A stretch of DNA of 32,795 bases. Source: Magnetococcales bacterium (lineage in GTDB: Bacteria > Pseudomonadota > Magnetococcia > Magnetococcales > Magnetaquicoccaceae). Each line of letters begins with the position of its first letter. The first letter of the stretch is position 1. The stretch is taken from positions 1-32,795 of the forward strand of contig JADGAR010000040.1 of NCBI GenBank assembly GCA_015231915.1, written 5' to 3'. Positions 1 to 7,398 of this stretch are shown here, piece by piece. The notes below the pieces were generated by a model that was given only the letters and a program-made list of their open reading frames with translations, did no database searches and was not told where the DNA came from. Made by a program: the position numbers and the translations under genes.

Positions 1-1
1 C

Positions 2-247
2 ACCGGGTTGCACTTCGACGACATCCGCAAACTGCTGGAGGTGCTCGGCCAACTGGTGGATGCCGGGAATACGGTGGTGGTGATCGAGCACAATCTGGAT
101 GTGATCAAGACCGCCGATTGGATCATCGACCTGGGACCGGAAGGGGGCGATGGGGGCGGGCAGGTGGTGATGGAGGGCACCCCGGAGGCGTGCGCCGCCC
201 ATCCCACCTCCTGGACCGGGGCGTTTTTGCGGCCCCTGTTGAAATAA
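2..247 (+). CDS. uvrA: UvrA C-terminal fragment (excinuclease ABC subunit A), 5' truncated by window edge
   Basis: Only the last 81 codons are inside the window, read from base 2 to a TAA stop. The fragment contains the end of the second ATPase domain of UvrA: the D-loop/H-loop region with the motif [20 protein letters not shown] and the UvrA-typical tail [11 protein letters not shown], followed by the variable C-terminus. UvrA dimers scan DNA for bulky lesions and load UvrB in nucleotide excision repair, using ATP. The match to the UvrA C-terminus is very characteristic, so the call is safe although the catalytic Walker A and zinc modules are outside the window. It converges on the coiled-coil gene with only 15 bp between the two stops, and no clear terminator hairpin is seen in that gap. 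Confidence 0.95.
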   Translation, partial: TGLHFDDIRKLLEVLGQLVDAGNTVVVIEHNLDVIKTADWIIDLGPEGGDGGGQVVMEGTPEACAAHPTSWTGAFLRPLLK

Positions 248-262
248 GGGTGCCCGCAGGGA

Positions 263-889
263 CTACATCAGGGAGAACTGGCGCAAGGCGGCGGCCAGTT
301 TGGGTTCGTCCTTGGCCATTTCGCGCAGGGCGGCCAGCAGCCTGTCCATGGTGGAGAGCCGTTCTTCCAGGGGTTTCAGCATGGTGCGCCGATCCCAGAG
401 AATGAACCCGATGAACGAAATGATGATGCCGAGCAGGGAGCCGAACAGCGTAAGGGTCATGTGGGTGAGATCGCTGAGACGTTTGTTTATATCATCGAAT
501 CTTTTGTCGATGGCATCGAATCTTTTGTCGATGGCGGCAAACCGTATCTCAATGCTGGCATTGAGATCCTCGAATCTTTTGTCGATGGCGGCGAATCGTT
601 TATCGATGCTGGCATTGAGTTCGTCGAATCTTTTATCGATGGCGGCGAATCTTTTATCGATGCTGGCATTGAGTTCGTCGAATCTTTTATTGAAATCATC
701 CATGCGTTGGTTCAAGGCGGTTTGACCTGCCTTGATCGTGGCGAGTTGCTCGATGATTTCCCGGTCGGAGATGCGTGGCGCGACCTCGACGGCATGCACG
801 GGCAGGACGCAGAGCAGCCAGGCCAGCAGCGTCAGGATCGGCATGGGTGGCACGGCAAGCCAGGTGCGTGGAGGTGGCGGATGGGGCAT
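263..889 (-). CDS. Exported/membrane coiled-coil protein with 18-residue repeats, unknown function
   Basis: Protein of 208 aa. The ATG at 889 is chosen because a GAGGAG Shine-Dalgarno lies just upstream and a good promoter (932-960) precedes it; the same frame stays open far upstream but only as antisense of pseG. Residues 1-33 form a signal peptide ending VHA. Residues 43-140 are a charged coiled coil built from an IDKRF heptad, with three copies of an 18-residue unit (71-88, 89-106, 107-124). A strongly hydrophobic segment (about 145-165) follows and then a 40-residue amphipathic tail. It looks like a bitopic membrane protein with a helical stalk. Similar heptad-rich proteins are often annotated only as hypothetical. 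The function is not recognised. It is divergent from the pseudaminic acid operon. Confidence 0.8.
   Translation of the reverse strand: MPHPPPPRTWLAVPPMPILTLLAWLLCVLPVHAVEVAPRISDREIIEQLATIKAGQTALNQRMDDFNKRFDELNASIDKRFAAIDKRFDELNASIDKRFAAIDKRFEDLNASIEIRFAAIDKRFDAIDKRFDDINKRLSDLTHMTLTLFGSLLGIIISFIGFILWDRRTMLKPLEERLSTMDRLLAALREMAKDEPKLAAALRQFSLM
518..679 (-). repeat. Three 54-bp direct repeats encoding an 18-aa coiled-coil unit
   Basis: Units lie at 626-679, 572-625 and 518-571. The first two encode the identical peptide DELNASIDKRFAAIDKRF; the third is diverged (EDLNASIEIRF...). Partial IDKRF heptads continue at both ends. The near-identity at DNA level suggests recent expansion by slippage or unequal recombination, so unit number may vary between strains. 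Confidence 0.85.
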
Positions 890-931
890 TGCGACTTCTC
901 CTCGTGCGGTGCACTTTATCAAGGATGTGTC

Positions 932-960
932 ATCATAGCGCCTTTTGCATGTCAAGTCAA
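932..960 (-). promoter_or_regulatory. Sigma70-type promoter for the coiled-coil gene
   Basis: On the minus strand a -35 TTGACT (955-960) is separated by exactly 17 bp from a -10 TATGAT (932-937). Both hexamers match the consensus at five of six bases. The predicted start near 925 gives a leader of about 36 nt before the ATG at 889, with the GAGGAG ribosome binding site inside it. Confidence 0.65.
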
Positions 961-991
961 AAGAGTCGATGCGCGGCCATTCCCGACCGGC

Positions 992-1020
992 TTGAAAAGG
1001 GCGGGGATTTGGCGCATATT
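992..1020 (+). promoter_or_regulatory. Candidate sigma70 promoter for the pseG-pseI operon
   Basis: TTGAAA (992-997), a 17-bp spacer and CATATT (1015-1020), matching consensus at 5/6 and 4/6 positions. A start near 1027 would give a leader of about 37 nt that includes AAGGAG before the pseG ATG. It is the best-spaced pair in the 174-bp divergent gap, but remains a by-eye prediction. Confidence 0.45.
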
Positions 1021-1063
1021 CCCCGCATGCCGGAGGATGCGGTCGTCTAAGGAGTAGCGAAGC

Positions 1064-2536
1064 ATGGATGTGGTCTTGCGCGCCGACGCAGGCGTGAACA
1101 TCGGAGGCGGGCATGTCATGCGCTGCCTGACCCTGGCGCAGGCACTGGAGCGCCAGGGGGCGGATGTGGCCTTCGCCTGCCGGACGGGCACGGAGCAGGT
1201 GGTCTCCCGGCTGGCGGAACGGACATGGCGGGAACTGCCGCAGGGTCTCGCCCCGGAACAGGAAGCGCAATACCTGGCCGACGGGTGGCCGGAAGGGTGC
1301 GAATTGCTGGTGGTGGACCATTACGGCCTGGACGCCCGCTTCGAACGGGCCTGTCGCGGCTGGGCGCAGCGGATTCTGGTGATCGACGACCTGGCGGATC
1401 GCTCCCACGATGCGGAGTGGCTGCTGGATCAGACTCCGGGGCGCGAGGCGCAGGATTATGCCGGTCGGGTGAACCCGGAGTGTCGCCTGCTGCTGGGCGC
1501 GGATCATCTCTTGTTGCGGCCCGCCTTCGCCAGCGCCAGGCACGCGGCGCGGAGCCGCCGTCTGGCCGGGGGCAGGAGCGGACGCCTGCTGGTCACCTTG
1601 GGGTTGACCGACGCCCACAACGTCACCGCACGGATCCTGGAGGGGATCGCCGCTGCCGGCGTGGCGGCGGAAGTGGACGTGGTGCTGGGAGGTGGCGCCC
1701 CGCACCTGGACGCGGTGCGCGCGTTGACGCGCGGCATGCCTTTTCCGGTCACTTTGCATGTGGATGTCAGCCGGATGGAGCGGCTCATGGCGCAGGCGGA
1801 CCTGGCCATCGGCGCGGGGGGAACCTCTGCCTGGGAACGGTGTTGCCTGGGATTGCCGGCCATCACCGTGACCATCGCCGACAATCAGTTCGGGGTGGCG
1901 CGCGTGCTGGAGGAGGCCGGCGCCTCGCTGACCGCTGCCCCCGGCGAGGTTGCCGCGCGGCTTGCAGACCTCTGGGAAGACGACGCCAGGCTCGCACGCA
2001 TGGGGGTCAATGCCGCCAGCCTCTGCGACGGTCTGGGCGCGCCCCGCACCGCCATGCTCCTGCGCCCCGGACGCGCCGCCGACGGTCGTCCCGTGCGGCT
2101 GCGGCCAGCCACCTTGAACGATGCCCGTCTGGTCTGGACCTGGCAACAGGAACCCGGCATCCGCCGCCATGCCCGCCAGCCCCGTCCCCCTGCCTGGGAG
2201 GAGCACCTGGCCTGGATGACGGATCGCCTGGCCGATCCCGGCACGTTGTTTCATCTGATCCTGCACGGGGAGGAGCCTGCGGGTCTGTTGCGTTTCGACC
2301 GCCTGCCGGATGGGAGGTACGAGGTCTCGATCCTGGTCGCCACTGCCAGCCAGCGGCTGGGGTTGGCTGCCGAGGCCGTGCGTCTGGGCCGCTTTCTCCT
2401 GCCGGAAGCCACGTTGCTGGCCTGGATCAAACCGGAAAACAGCGCCTCCCTGGCCCTGTTCGCCAAGGCGGGGTATCGTCGTCTGGACGCGCATCGTTTC
2501 ATCCTGGAACCCACGGAGGTGCAAGAGGCGGAATGA
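1064..2536 (+). CDS. pseG: PseG UDP-sugar hydrolase fused to a GNAT acetyltransferase (PseG-PseH-like bifunctional protein)
   Basis: 490 aa, far longer than a stand-alone PseG of roughly 300-350 aa. Residues 1-335 are PseG: the N-terminal GGGHVMRCLTLA with the expected catalytic His17, DHYGLD at 85-90, and the nucleotide-binding GAGGTSAWERC near 260. PseG removes UDP from UDP-2,4-diacetamido-2,4,6-trideoxy-L-altrose in pseudaminic acid synthesis. Residues 353-485 look like a GNAT fold (VRLRPATLNDARLVWTW, then EVSILVA and LGLAAEAVRL), matching the role of PseH, the N-acetyltransferase one or two steps earlier. The fusion would join the acetylation and UDP-release steps in one chain. The ATG has AAGGAG 7 nt upstream. 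It overlaps pseI by ATGA. The PseH assignment rests on context; the GNAT part could acylate another position. Confidence 0.88.
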   Translation: MDVVLRADAGVNIGGGHVMRCLTLAQALERQGADVAFACRTGTEQVVSRLAERTWRELPQGLAPEQEAQYLADGWPEGCELLVVDHYGLDARFERACRGWAQRILVIDDLADRSHDAEWLLDQTPGREAQDYAGRVNPECRLLLGADHLLLRPAFASARHAARSRRLAGGRSGRLLVTLGLTDAHNVTARILEGIAAAGVAAEVDVVLGGGAPHLDAVRALTRGMPFPVTLHVDVSRMERLMAQADLAIGAGGTSAWERCCLGLPAITVTIADNQFGVARVLEEAGASLTAAPGEVAARLADLWEDDARLARMGVNAASLCDGLGAPRTAMLLRPGRAADGRPVRLRPATLNDARLVWTWQQEPGIRRHARQPRPPAWEEHLAWMTDRLADPGTLFHLILHGEEPAGLLRFDRLPDGRYEVSILVATASQRLGLAAEAVRLGRFLLPEATLLAWIKPENSASLALFAKAGYRRLDAHRFILEPTEVQEAE

Positions 2537-3594
2537 GCAAACCCGTCATGCGGATCGGCCAGCGTGCCATCGGCGTCGAACATCCCCCTTACGTCATCGC
2601 GGAACTCTCCGCCAACCACAACGGCGATCTCGCAGCGGCCCTGCATCTGCTGGAGGCGGCACACGCAGCCGGGGCGGATGCCGTCAAGCTGCAAACCTAC
2701 ACCGCCGACACCATCACCATCGATCATGACGGCCCGGAATTCCGCATTCGCGGCGGTCTTTGGGACGGCAACACCCTGTATCGGCTCTATCAGCAGGCGC
2801 ATACCCCCTGGGAGTGGCATCCCGCGCTCTTCGCGCGGGCGGCGGAGTTGGGGTTGCCCCTTTTCAGTTCGCCCTTCGATCCCACGGCGGTGGATTTCCT
2901 GGAACGACTCGCCGCTCCGGCCTACAAGATCGCCTCGTTCGAGTTGGTGGATCTGCCCTTGATCCGGCGGGTGGCCGCCACCGGCAAGCCGATGATCCTC
3001 TCCACCGGCATGGCCGATCTGTCGGAGGTGGCCGCTGCCGTGGCGGCGGCAGAGGAGGGGGGATGCCGGGAGCTGGCCCTGCTGCACTGCGTGAGCGGCT
3101 ATCCCACCCCGGCCAACGAATGCAACCTGCGTGCGATCCACACCCTGGCCGAGGCGTTTCCCCGTGCGGTCGTCGGGCTGTCCGACCACACCCTGGAGAC
3201 CACGGTCCCGGTGGCTGCCGTGGCCCTGGGCGCGGCGATCATCGAGAAACATTTTACCATGTCCCGGGCCGACGGGGGACCGGATGCCGCCTTCTCCCTG
3301 GAACCCGATGAGCTGGGCGCGGTCTGCCGGGGGTGTCGCGTGGCCTGGTCGGCCCTGGGCGCCGGGGGGTGGGAACTCAAGCCCAGCGAGGCGGGCAACC
3401 GCATGTTCCGGCGTTCTCTCTACGTGGTGGCCGACATGGCGGCAGGAGAGCGGTTCACCCCGGAGAACGTGCGCAGCATCCGGCCTGCCCATGGGCTGCC
3501 CCCTGCGGAGCTGCCCCGGATCCTGGGCCGGCGGGCGCGGTGCGCCATCGGGCGCGGCACCCCCTTGCGCCGCGAGCTGGTGGAGGAGTCATGA
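2533..3594 (+). CDS. pseI: Pseudaminic acid synthase
   Basis: 353 aa, the usual length for the NeuB/PseI family. It condenses phosphoenolpyruvate with 6-deoxy-AltdiNAc to give pseudaminic acid. The N-terminal TIM-barrel part (residues 15-280) carries AELSANHNGD, ADAVKLQTYT, STGMADLSE, LLHCVSGYPTP and GLSDHTLE, and the family metal/PEP signature IIEKHFTM. Residues about 290-350 are the antifreeze-like SAF domain (RRSLYVVADMAAGE, ending RILGRRARCAIGRGTPL). SANHNGD together with the PseG neighbour favours PseI over NeuB. The ATG overlaps the pseG stop, and the stop overlaps the next ATG (ATGA), so translation of the three genes is probably coupled. Confidence 0.92.
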   Translation: MSKPVMRIGQRAIGVEHPPYVIAELSANHNGDLAAALHLLEAAHAAGADAVKLQTYTADTITIDHDGPEFRIRGGLWDGNTLYRLYQQAHTPWEWHPALFARAAELGLPLFSSPFDPTAVDFLERLAAPAYKIASFELVDLPLIRRVAATGKPMILSTGMADLSEVAAAVAAAEEGGCRELALLHCVSGYPTPANECNLRAIHTLAEAFPRAVVGLSDHTLETTVPVAAVALGAAIIEKHFTMSRADGGPDAAFSLEPDELGAVCRGCRVAWSALGAGGWELKPSEAGNRMFRRSLYVVADMAAGERFTPENVRSIRPAHGLPPAELPRILGRRARCAIGRGTPLRRELVEES

Positions 3595-4592
3595 TCTTTT
3601 TCGCCAATCATCCGGATTTCAAGCGTTTCTGGGAAGACTTGACGCGCGGACATGCCCTGCTGCATCCGTTCTACCTGCCTGGGCATCTGGCGTATGCACG
3701 GGAATATTTCGGCACCTCCGACGGCTGGGAGGATCTCTCCCTGGTGGTCGTGGAGGAGGGCCGTCCGGTGCTGGGGGTGATCTGGAGCCTGCCTGCAGGC
3801 GGCACGGAGTTGAGCGCCTGCGGGCGTCCGGTGGCCTGCGTGGAGGCAGCGGAGGCCACGACCGGTCAACTGCAGCGCGCCCATCTGGCGTTGAAGCGGG
3901 AACTGGAGCGGCTGACCAGCGAGCGTCGGATCACGGGGTTGCACTATGTGGATCCGCTCCCGGATGGCAACCTGACCCGCTTCGGCGAGCATCTGCTGGA
4001 TCTGGGCGGGCGGGCCGTGCCGTTTTTTTCCTCCATTGTGGATCTGACCCGTGGCCAGGCCGCCTTGTGGGGCGAGGTGCGCAAGAGCTACAAGAGCCTG
4101 ATTCACTGGGGTCTCAACCATCTCGTCATCCGCACGGCGTTCGACGAGGTGCTGTTCGCCGCGTTCCAGGCCCTGCACCTGCGCGAGGCCGGGAGGCAGA
4201 CCCGTTCGGCGCGCAGTTGGGAGTTGCAGGCCGCCATGATCCGTGACGGGGAGGCCTTCATGGTCACCGGGGAGCTGGAGGGGGAACTGGTGAGCGCGGC
4301 GTTGTTCATTTACAGTGCCTCGCTGTGTTATTACGGCGTCAGCGCCGCGCGCCGCGACCTGTTCGACAAGCCGCTCTCCCATGCCATTCTGTGGACCGCC
4401 ATCCAGCAGGCAGGCCGGCTCGGCTGCCGCGCCTTCGAGATGGGGGAGCAGCTTTATCCCAACCAGGGCGACCCCAGGCCGGACCAGAAAAACCTCAACA
4501 TCGCCAAATTCAAACGGGGATTCGGCGGACAGACCCGCCTGATGCTCAACATCGACTGGCGCTGCACCCGGGAGGCGAGCGAAAATGCTTGA
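3591..4592 (+). CDS. FemAB/GNAT-like acyltransferase of the pseudaminic acid operon
   Basis: 333 aa, starting at the ATG that overlaps the pseI stop by ATGA. It looks like the double-GNAT fold of FemAB/BioF2-type acyltransferases: the central segment around RKSYKSLIHWGLNHL and LHLREAGRQTRSARSW, then FIYSASLCYYGVSAARRD, and the C-terminal segment LSHAILWTAIQQAGRLGCRAFEMGE with KFKRGFGG, a pattern typical of FemAB-related sugar or peptide acylators. Genes of this type commonly sit beside pseudaminic or legionaminic acid genes, where they may add an acyl or amino-acyl group to the nonulosonic acid; that role is inferred from context. No signal peptide or membrane segment is seen, so it is probably cytoplasmic. 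The substrate cannot be read from the sequence. Confidence 0.7.
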   Translation: MIFFANHPDFKRFWEDLTRGHALLHPFYLPGHLAYAREYFGTSDGWEDLSLVVVEEGRPVLGVIWSLPAGGTELSACGRPVACVEAAEATTGQLQRAHLALKRELERLTSERRITGLHYVDPLPDGNLTRFGEHLLDLGGRAVPFFSSIVDLTRGQAALWGEVRKSYKSLIHWGLNHLVIRTAFDEVLFAAFQALHLREAGRQTRSARSWELQAAMIRDGEAFMVTGELEGELVSAALFIYSASLCYYGVSAARRDLFDKPLSHAILWTAIQQAGRLGCRAFEMGEQLYPNQGDPRPDQKNLNIAKFKRGFGGQTRLMLNIDWRCTREASENA

Positions 4593-4617
4593 CATTCCGC
4601 GCCGGATTGGGGATCGT
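4589..4617 (+). promoter_or_regulatory. Promoter candidate with consensus -35 before the twin-HTH regulator
   Basis: A perfect TTGACA (4589-4594) overlaps the stop of the acyltransferase gene. It is followed after 17 bp by GATCGT (4612-4617), a weak -10 keeping the conserved second A and last T. The -10 weakness suggests a regulated or activator-dependent promoter. The transcript start near 4624 would fall directly before a GAGGAGAGGGG ribosome binding site. Confidence 0.45.
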
Positions 4618-4638
4618 CTCTGTCGAGGAGAGGGGAAA

Positions 4639-4668
4639 ATGCGCCAAATCCAGCGAAATCCATCATGA
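4639..4668 (+). CDS. Possible 9-codon leader peptide (MRQIQRNPS) coupled to the regulator gene
   Basis: A short frame starts at ATG 4639, 8-14 nt after a strong GAGGAGAGGGG ribosome binding site, and ends with a TGA overlapping the ATG of the downstream regulator (ATGA at 4665-4668). The regulator's own ATG has no recognisable Shine-Dalgarno, so ribosomes may reach it through this leader. The alternative is that the leader is a chance frame and the regulator starts elsewhere. Confidence 0.4.
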   Translation: MRQIQRNPS

Positions 4669-5444
4669 ACCCGGTTGAATTTCATGCAATGCTGGCGCAA
4701 TTTCAGCGATTGACCCCGTTGCAACGCCGACAGGCCATGGAGATGCTGGCAGGGTTGGACGCCCAATCCGCGCCCTCGGACCTCGCGGAGGCGCTGCAGC
4801 AGTGGCGCAAGCGCAGCGGCTGGTCCCAGGACGCCACGGCCCACAGGCTGGGGATCTCCCGCACTCTCCTGTCGGAGATCGAGAACAACCGGAGGAGTCC
4901 CTCCCGCAAACTCGTCCAACGCATCAGAAATCTGCTGGCGGATACCACGATGAACATACCAGAAAGCGATTTGTGGGCTTCGGTCCTGGAGCAGGCGCTG
5001 GCGGATCTTTCCGACCGCAGCCATCGCCGCAAGGCACTGCTCTGGTTTTCCAGCCGGGATGATGCCCCGGGTTCGTTCCTGTTCGTGTGTGACGCCTTGA
5101 ATCTGGATCCCGACAAGGTGCTGGCGTTCGCCAGACAGCGCAAGATGGCCACCTTTGCGGTCAATGCCGCCAGTTCGGCCAGCCGGGTGGTGTTCAAGCC
5201 GCCGCAGCCCCAGGTGGAGTTCGATCTGACCGCGATGCAGCGCCAGGAGGCCGCGCTGCTGGCGAACCTGCCGGGGCAACTGCGCGCCTGGCGCAAGGAA
5301 CAGGCCTTCCTGACCCAGGCCGAGGTCGCCGCCATGCTGGGGATCGGTCAATCCAGCTATTCGGACATCGAGCGTGGGGACAAGCTCCCGTCGCAAAAGC
5401 TCGCGCAGCGCCTGCTGGAATTGATGCGAACCCCATCGGCCTGA
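4665..5444 (+). CDS. Transcriptional regulator with two XRE-type helix-turn-helix domains
   Basis: 259 aa. Residues 41-93 form one Cro/C1-type HTH (LQQWRKRSGWSQDATAHRLG, then ISRTLLSEIENNRRSPSRKL). Residues 206-253 form a second one (LRAWRKEQAFLTQAEVAAML, then GIGQSSYSDIERGDKLPSQK). Between them, residues 101-155 (DLWASVLEQALADL..., SFLFVCDALNLDPDKV) recall a helical module found next to HTH domains in phage-type regulators, an inference from memory of such proteins. Two DNA-binding heads in one chain would allow a monomer to contact both halves of an operator. The GT41 gene starts one base after its stop, so the two are co-transcribed, and the regulator probably controls its own operon. The ATG at 4665 lacks its own ribosome binding site; see the upstream leader. 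Confidence 0.8.
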   Translation: MNPVEFHAMLAQFQRLTPLQRRQAMEMLAGLDAQSAPSDLAEALQQWRKRSGWSQDATAHRLGISRTLLSEIENNRRSPSRKLVQRIRNLLADTTMNIPESDLWASVLEQALADLSDRSHRRKALLWFSSRDDAPGSFLFVCDALNLDPDKVLAFARQRKMATFAVNAASSASRVVFKPPQPQVEFDLTAMQRQEAALLANLPGQLRAWRKEQAFLTQAEVAAMLGIGQSSYSDIERGDKLPSQKLAQRLLELMRTPSA

Positions 5445-5445
5445 C

Positions 5446-7398
5446 GTGAGCGAGGATATCCAGACTCACCTGTTGACCCTCTATCAGCGGGGCGATCATC
5501 CGGCGGTCGAGGCGTTGGCGCGGCGTTTGACGCTGGCGGCTCCGCAGGAGCCGTTTTTCTGGAAGATCCTCGGTGCCGCGTTGCACAGCCTGGGCGGACG
5601 GGGGGAGGAACTCCTGGCCGTCTGGCTGCGGGCAGCCCAGTTGCGACCCGGCGACCCGGAGGCGCAAGCCAATCTCGCCATCGCCTGGAAGGACCTGGGC
5701 CGCATGGCCGAAGCGGAGGCCTGTCTGCGGCGCGCCTTGACGTTGCAACCCGATTTTCTGCCCGCCTGGTACAATCTCGGCAATCTTTTGCGTGATGCAG
5801 GCCGTTTCCAGGAGGCCGAGACCGCCTACCGCACCCTCCTCGATCTTTGTCCGGACCATGTGGACGCCTTGTGCAATCTGGGGCTGATGCTGATCGCAAG
5901 GCAGCGTCCCGACGAAGCGGAAGCCTGCTTTGCCAGGGCTGTGGCCATCGCGCCGCAGCAACCGGCGCTGTTGGTGCAATTGGGCAAACTCCTGGCGGGC
6001 AGGAACGGCATCGAGGAGGCCGCCGGGCTGTTCCAGCGGGCATTGGCGCTGGATCCGGAGTGCGTGGAGGCGCGCTGGCATCTGGCGTTTTTGGCGCTTT
6101 CGCCGTTTCGGCATGCCGAAGGGGCGGGGCAGGCGGCGCGTGGGCGGTTCGGGCGGGAACTGGAGGACTTGGCGCAGTGGAGCGCGGCGCGGGGCTGGCG
6201 GGACGGGCCGCGTGGCGTGGGGTGCGAATATCCCTTTCATCTGGCGTATGATCAGGAAGAGAACCGGGAGCTTTTGACCCGCCATGGCCGTCTGTGCGCC
6301 CGGCTGATGGAGGGCTGGCGGGAGCGCGAGGGCATCCCTTCGCCACCGGCTTTGTCCGCGCCCCCTTTGCGCCTGCGGGTCGGGGTGGTCAGCCGCTACT
6401 GGCGGGACCACTCCGTCTGGCACGCCTTGATTCAGGGGTGGTTCGCCCGCCTGGATCCGGCGCGCTGCGAACTGCTGGCGTTCGATCTTGCCGCTTCCGG
6501 GGATGTGCGTTCCCAGGTGGAGCGGATCCAGACCGCGCGCCCCGATCTGCTCATCTATCCGGAGGTGGGGATGGATGCCATGACCGTCCGTCTGGCCGCC
6601 CTGCGTCTGGCGCCCCTCCAGCTGGCCTCCTGGGGCCACCCGGAGACCACCGGACTGCCCACCATGGATGGTTTCCTGTCGGCGGAACTGTTCGAGCCGG
6701 CCAATGGCGCGGATTGTTATTCGGAAAAACTGGTGAAACTGCCCAATCTGGGGAGCTGGTTCACCCGGATGACTGGGCCGGGCCGGGCGGATGCGCGACC
6801 GGAGGGGTTTGGCCTGGATCCGGCGCGCCCCGTGCTGGTTAGCCCTGGGACGCCGTACAAGTACCATCCGGACCATGACGCGGTTTTCGTGCAATTGGCC
6901 AGGCGCATCGACGGCTGCCAGTTGGTCCTCTTCGACCTGCCCGGATACCGGCACCTCTGCCACTACAGAAATACCCGCCTGCAGGACCGTTTCCGTCGGG
7001 AGGGCCTGGAGTGGGCGCGGCATGTGACCATTCTGCCCTGGCTGACCGAGGCCTCCTTCCACGATCTGCTGCGGGTGGCCACCCTGATGGTGGACACCAT
7101 CGGTTTTTCCGGGTTCAACACCGTGGTGCGCGCCCTGGAGTGCCATTTGCCGGTGGTGACCCTGGAAGGCCGTTTCCTGCGCGGTCGTTTGGGCGCGGGG
7201 GTGTTGCGCCGTCTGGGGATGCCGGAGCTGATCGCCGCCGACGTGGAGGGCTATGTCGCCCTGGCGTCGCGACTGGCCGGCGATGCCTCGTTCCGGGAGA
7301 GCATGCGCACCCGCATCGCCGCCCGTCTCCCCATCCTGTTCGAGGATCCTGCCCCGGTCACGGCGCTGGAGGAGCTGATGGGTCGGGGAATTCGATGA
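5446..7398 (+). CDS. TPR-containing O-GlcNAc-transferase-like (GT41/SPINDLY-type) glycosyltransferase
   Basis: 650 aa from a GTG start one base after the regulator stop. Residues 40-220 contain TPR repeats (PEAQANLAIAWKDLGRMAEA, PAWYNLGNLLRDAGRFQEAE, DALCNLGLMLIARQRPDEAE). Residues 308-640 are the GT41 catalytic part: RVGVVSRYWRDHSVWH corresponds to the SSDFxxHPxxH region of OGT with its active-site His; QLASWGHPETTGLPTMD at 392-408; VLVSPGTPYKYHPD; VTILPWLTEASFHDLL; and MVDTIGFSGFN with LPVVTLEGRFLRGR. Such enzymes transfer a nucleotide-activated sugar to Ser/Thr of proteins, the TPRs holding the acceptor. Placed behind pseudaminic acid genes it could glycosylate flagellin with nonulosonic acid, though no flagellin is in the window. 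Its last 41 bp overlap the 3' end of the convergent histidine kinase gene. Confidence 0.85.
   Translation: MSEDIQTHLLTLYQRGDHPAVEALARRLTLAAPQEPFFWKILGAALHSLGGRGEELLAVWLRAAQLRPGDPEAQANLAIAWKDLGRMAEAEACLRRALTLQPDFLPAWYNLGNLLRDAGRFQEAETAYRTLLDLCPDHVDALCNLGLMLIARQRPDEAEACFARAVAIAPQQPALLVQLGKLLAGRNGIEEAAGLFQRALALDPECVEARWHLAFLALSPFRHAEGAGQAARGRFGRELEDLAQWSAARGWRDGPRGVGCEYPFHLAYDQEENRELLTRHGRLCARLMEGWREREGIPSPPALSAPPLRLRVGVVSRYWRDHSVWHALIQGWFARLDPARCELLAFDLAASGDVRSQVERIQTARPDLLIYPEVGMDAMTVRLAALRLAPLQLASWGHPETTGLPTMDGFLSAELFEPANGADCYSEKLVKLPNLGSWFTRMTGPGRADARPEGFGLDPARPVLVSPGTPYKYHPDHDAVFVQLARRIDGCQLVLFDLPGYRHLCHYRNTRLQDRFRREGLEWARHVTILPWLTEASFHDLLRVATLMVDTIGFSGFNTVVRALECHLPVVTLEGRFLRGRLGAGVLRRLGMPELIAADVEGYVALASRLAGDASFRESMRTRIAARLPILFEDPAPVTALEELMGRGIR

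Noticed and set aside
890-2524. Minus-strand extension of the coiled-coil gene to 753 residues
   Set aside because: It is antisense to pseG. The signal peptide, ribosome binding site and promoter fit the ATG at 889.
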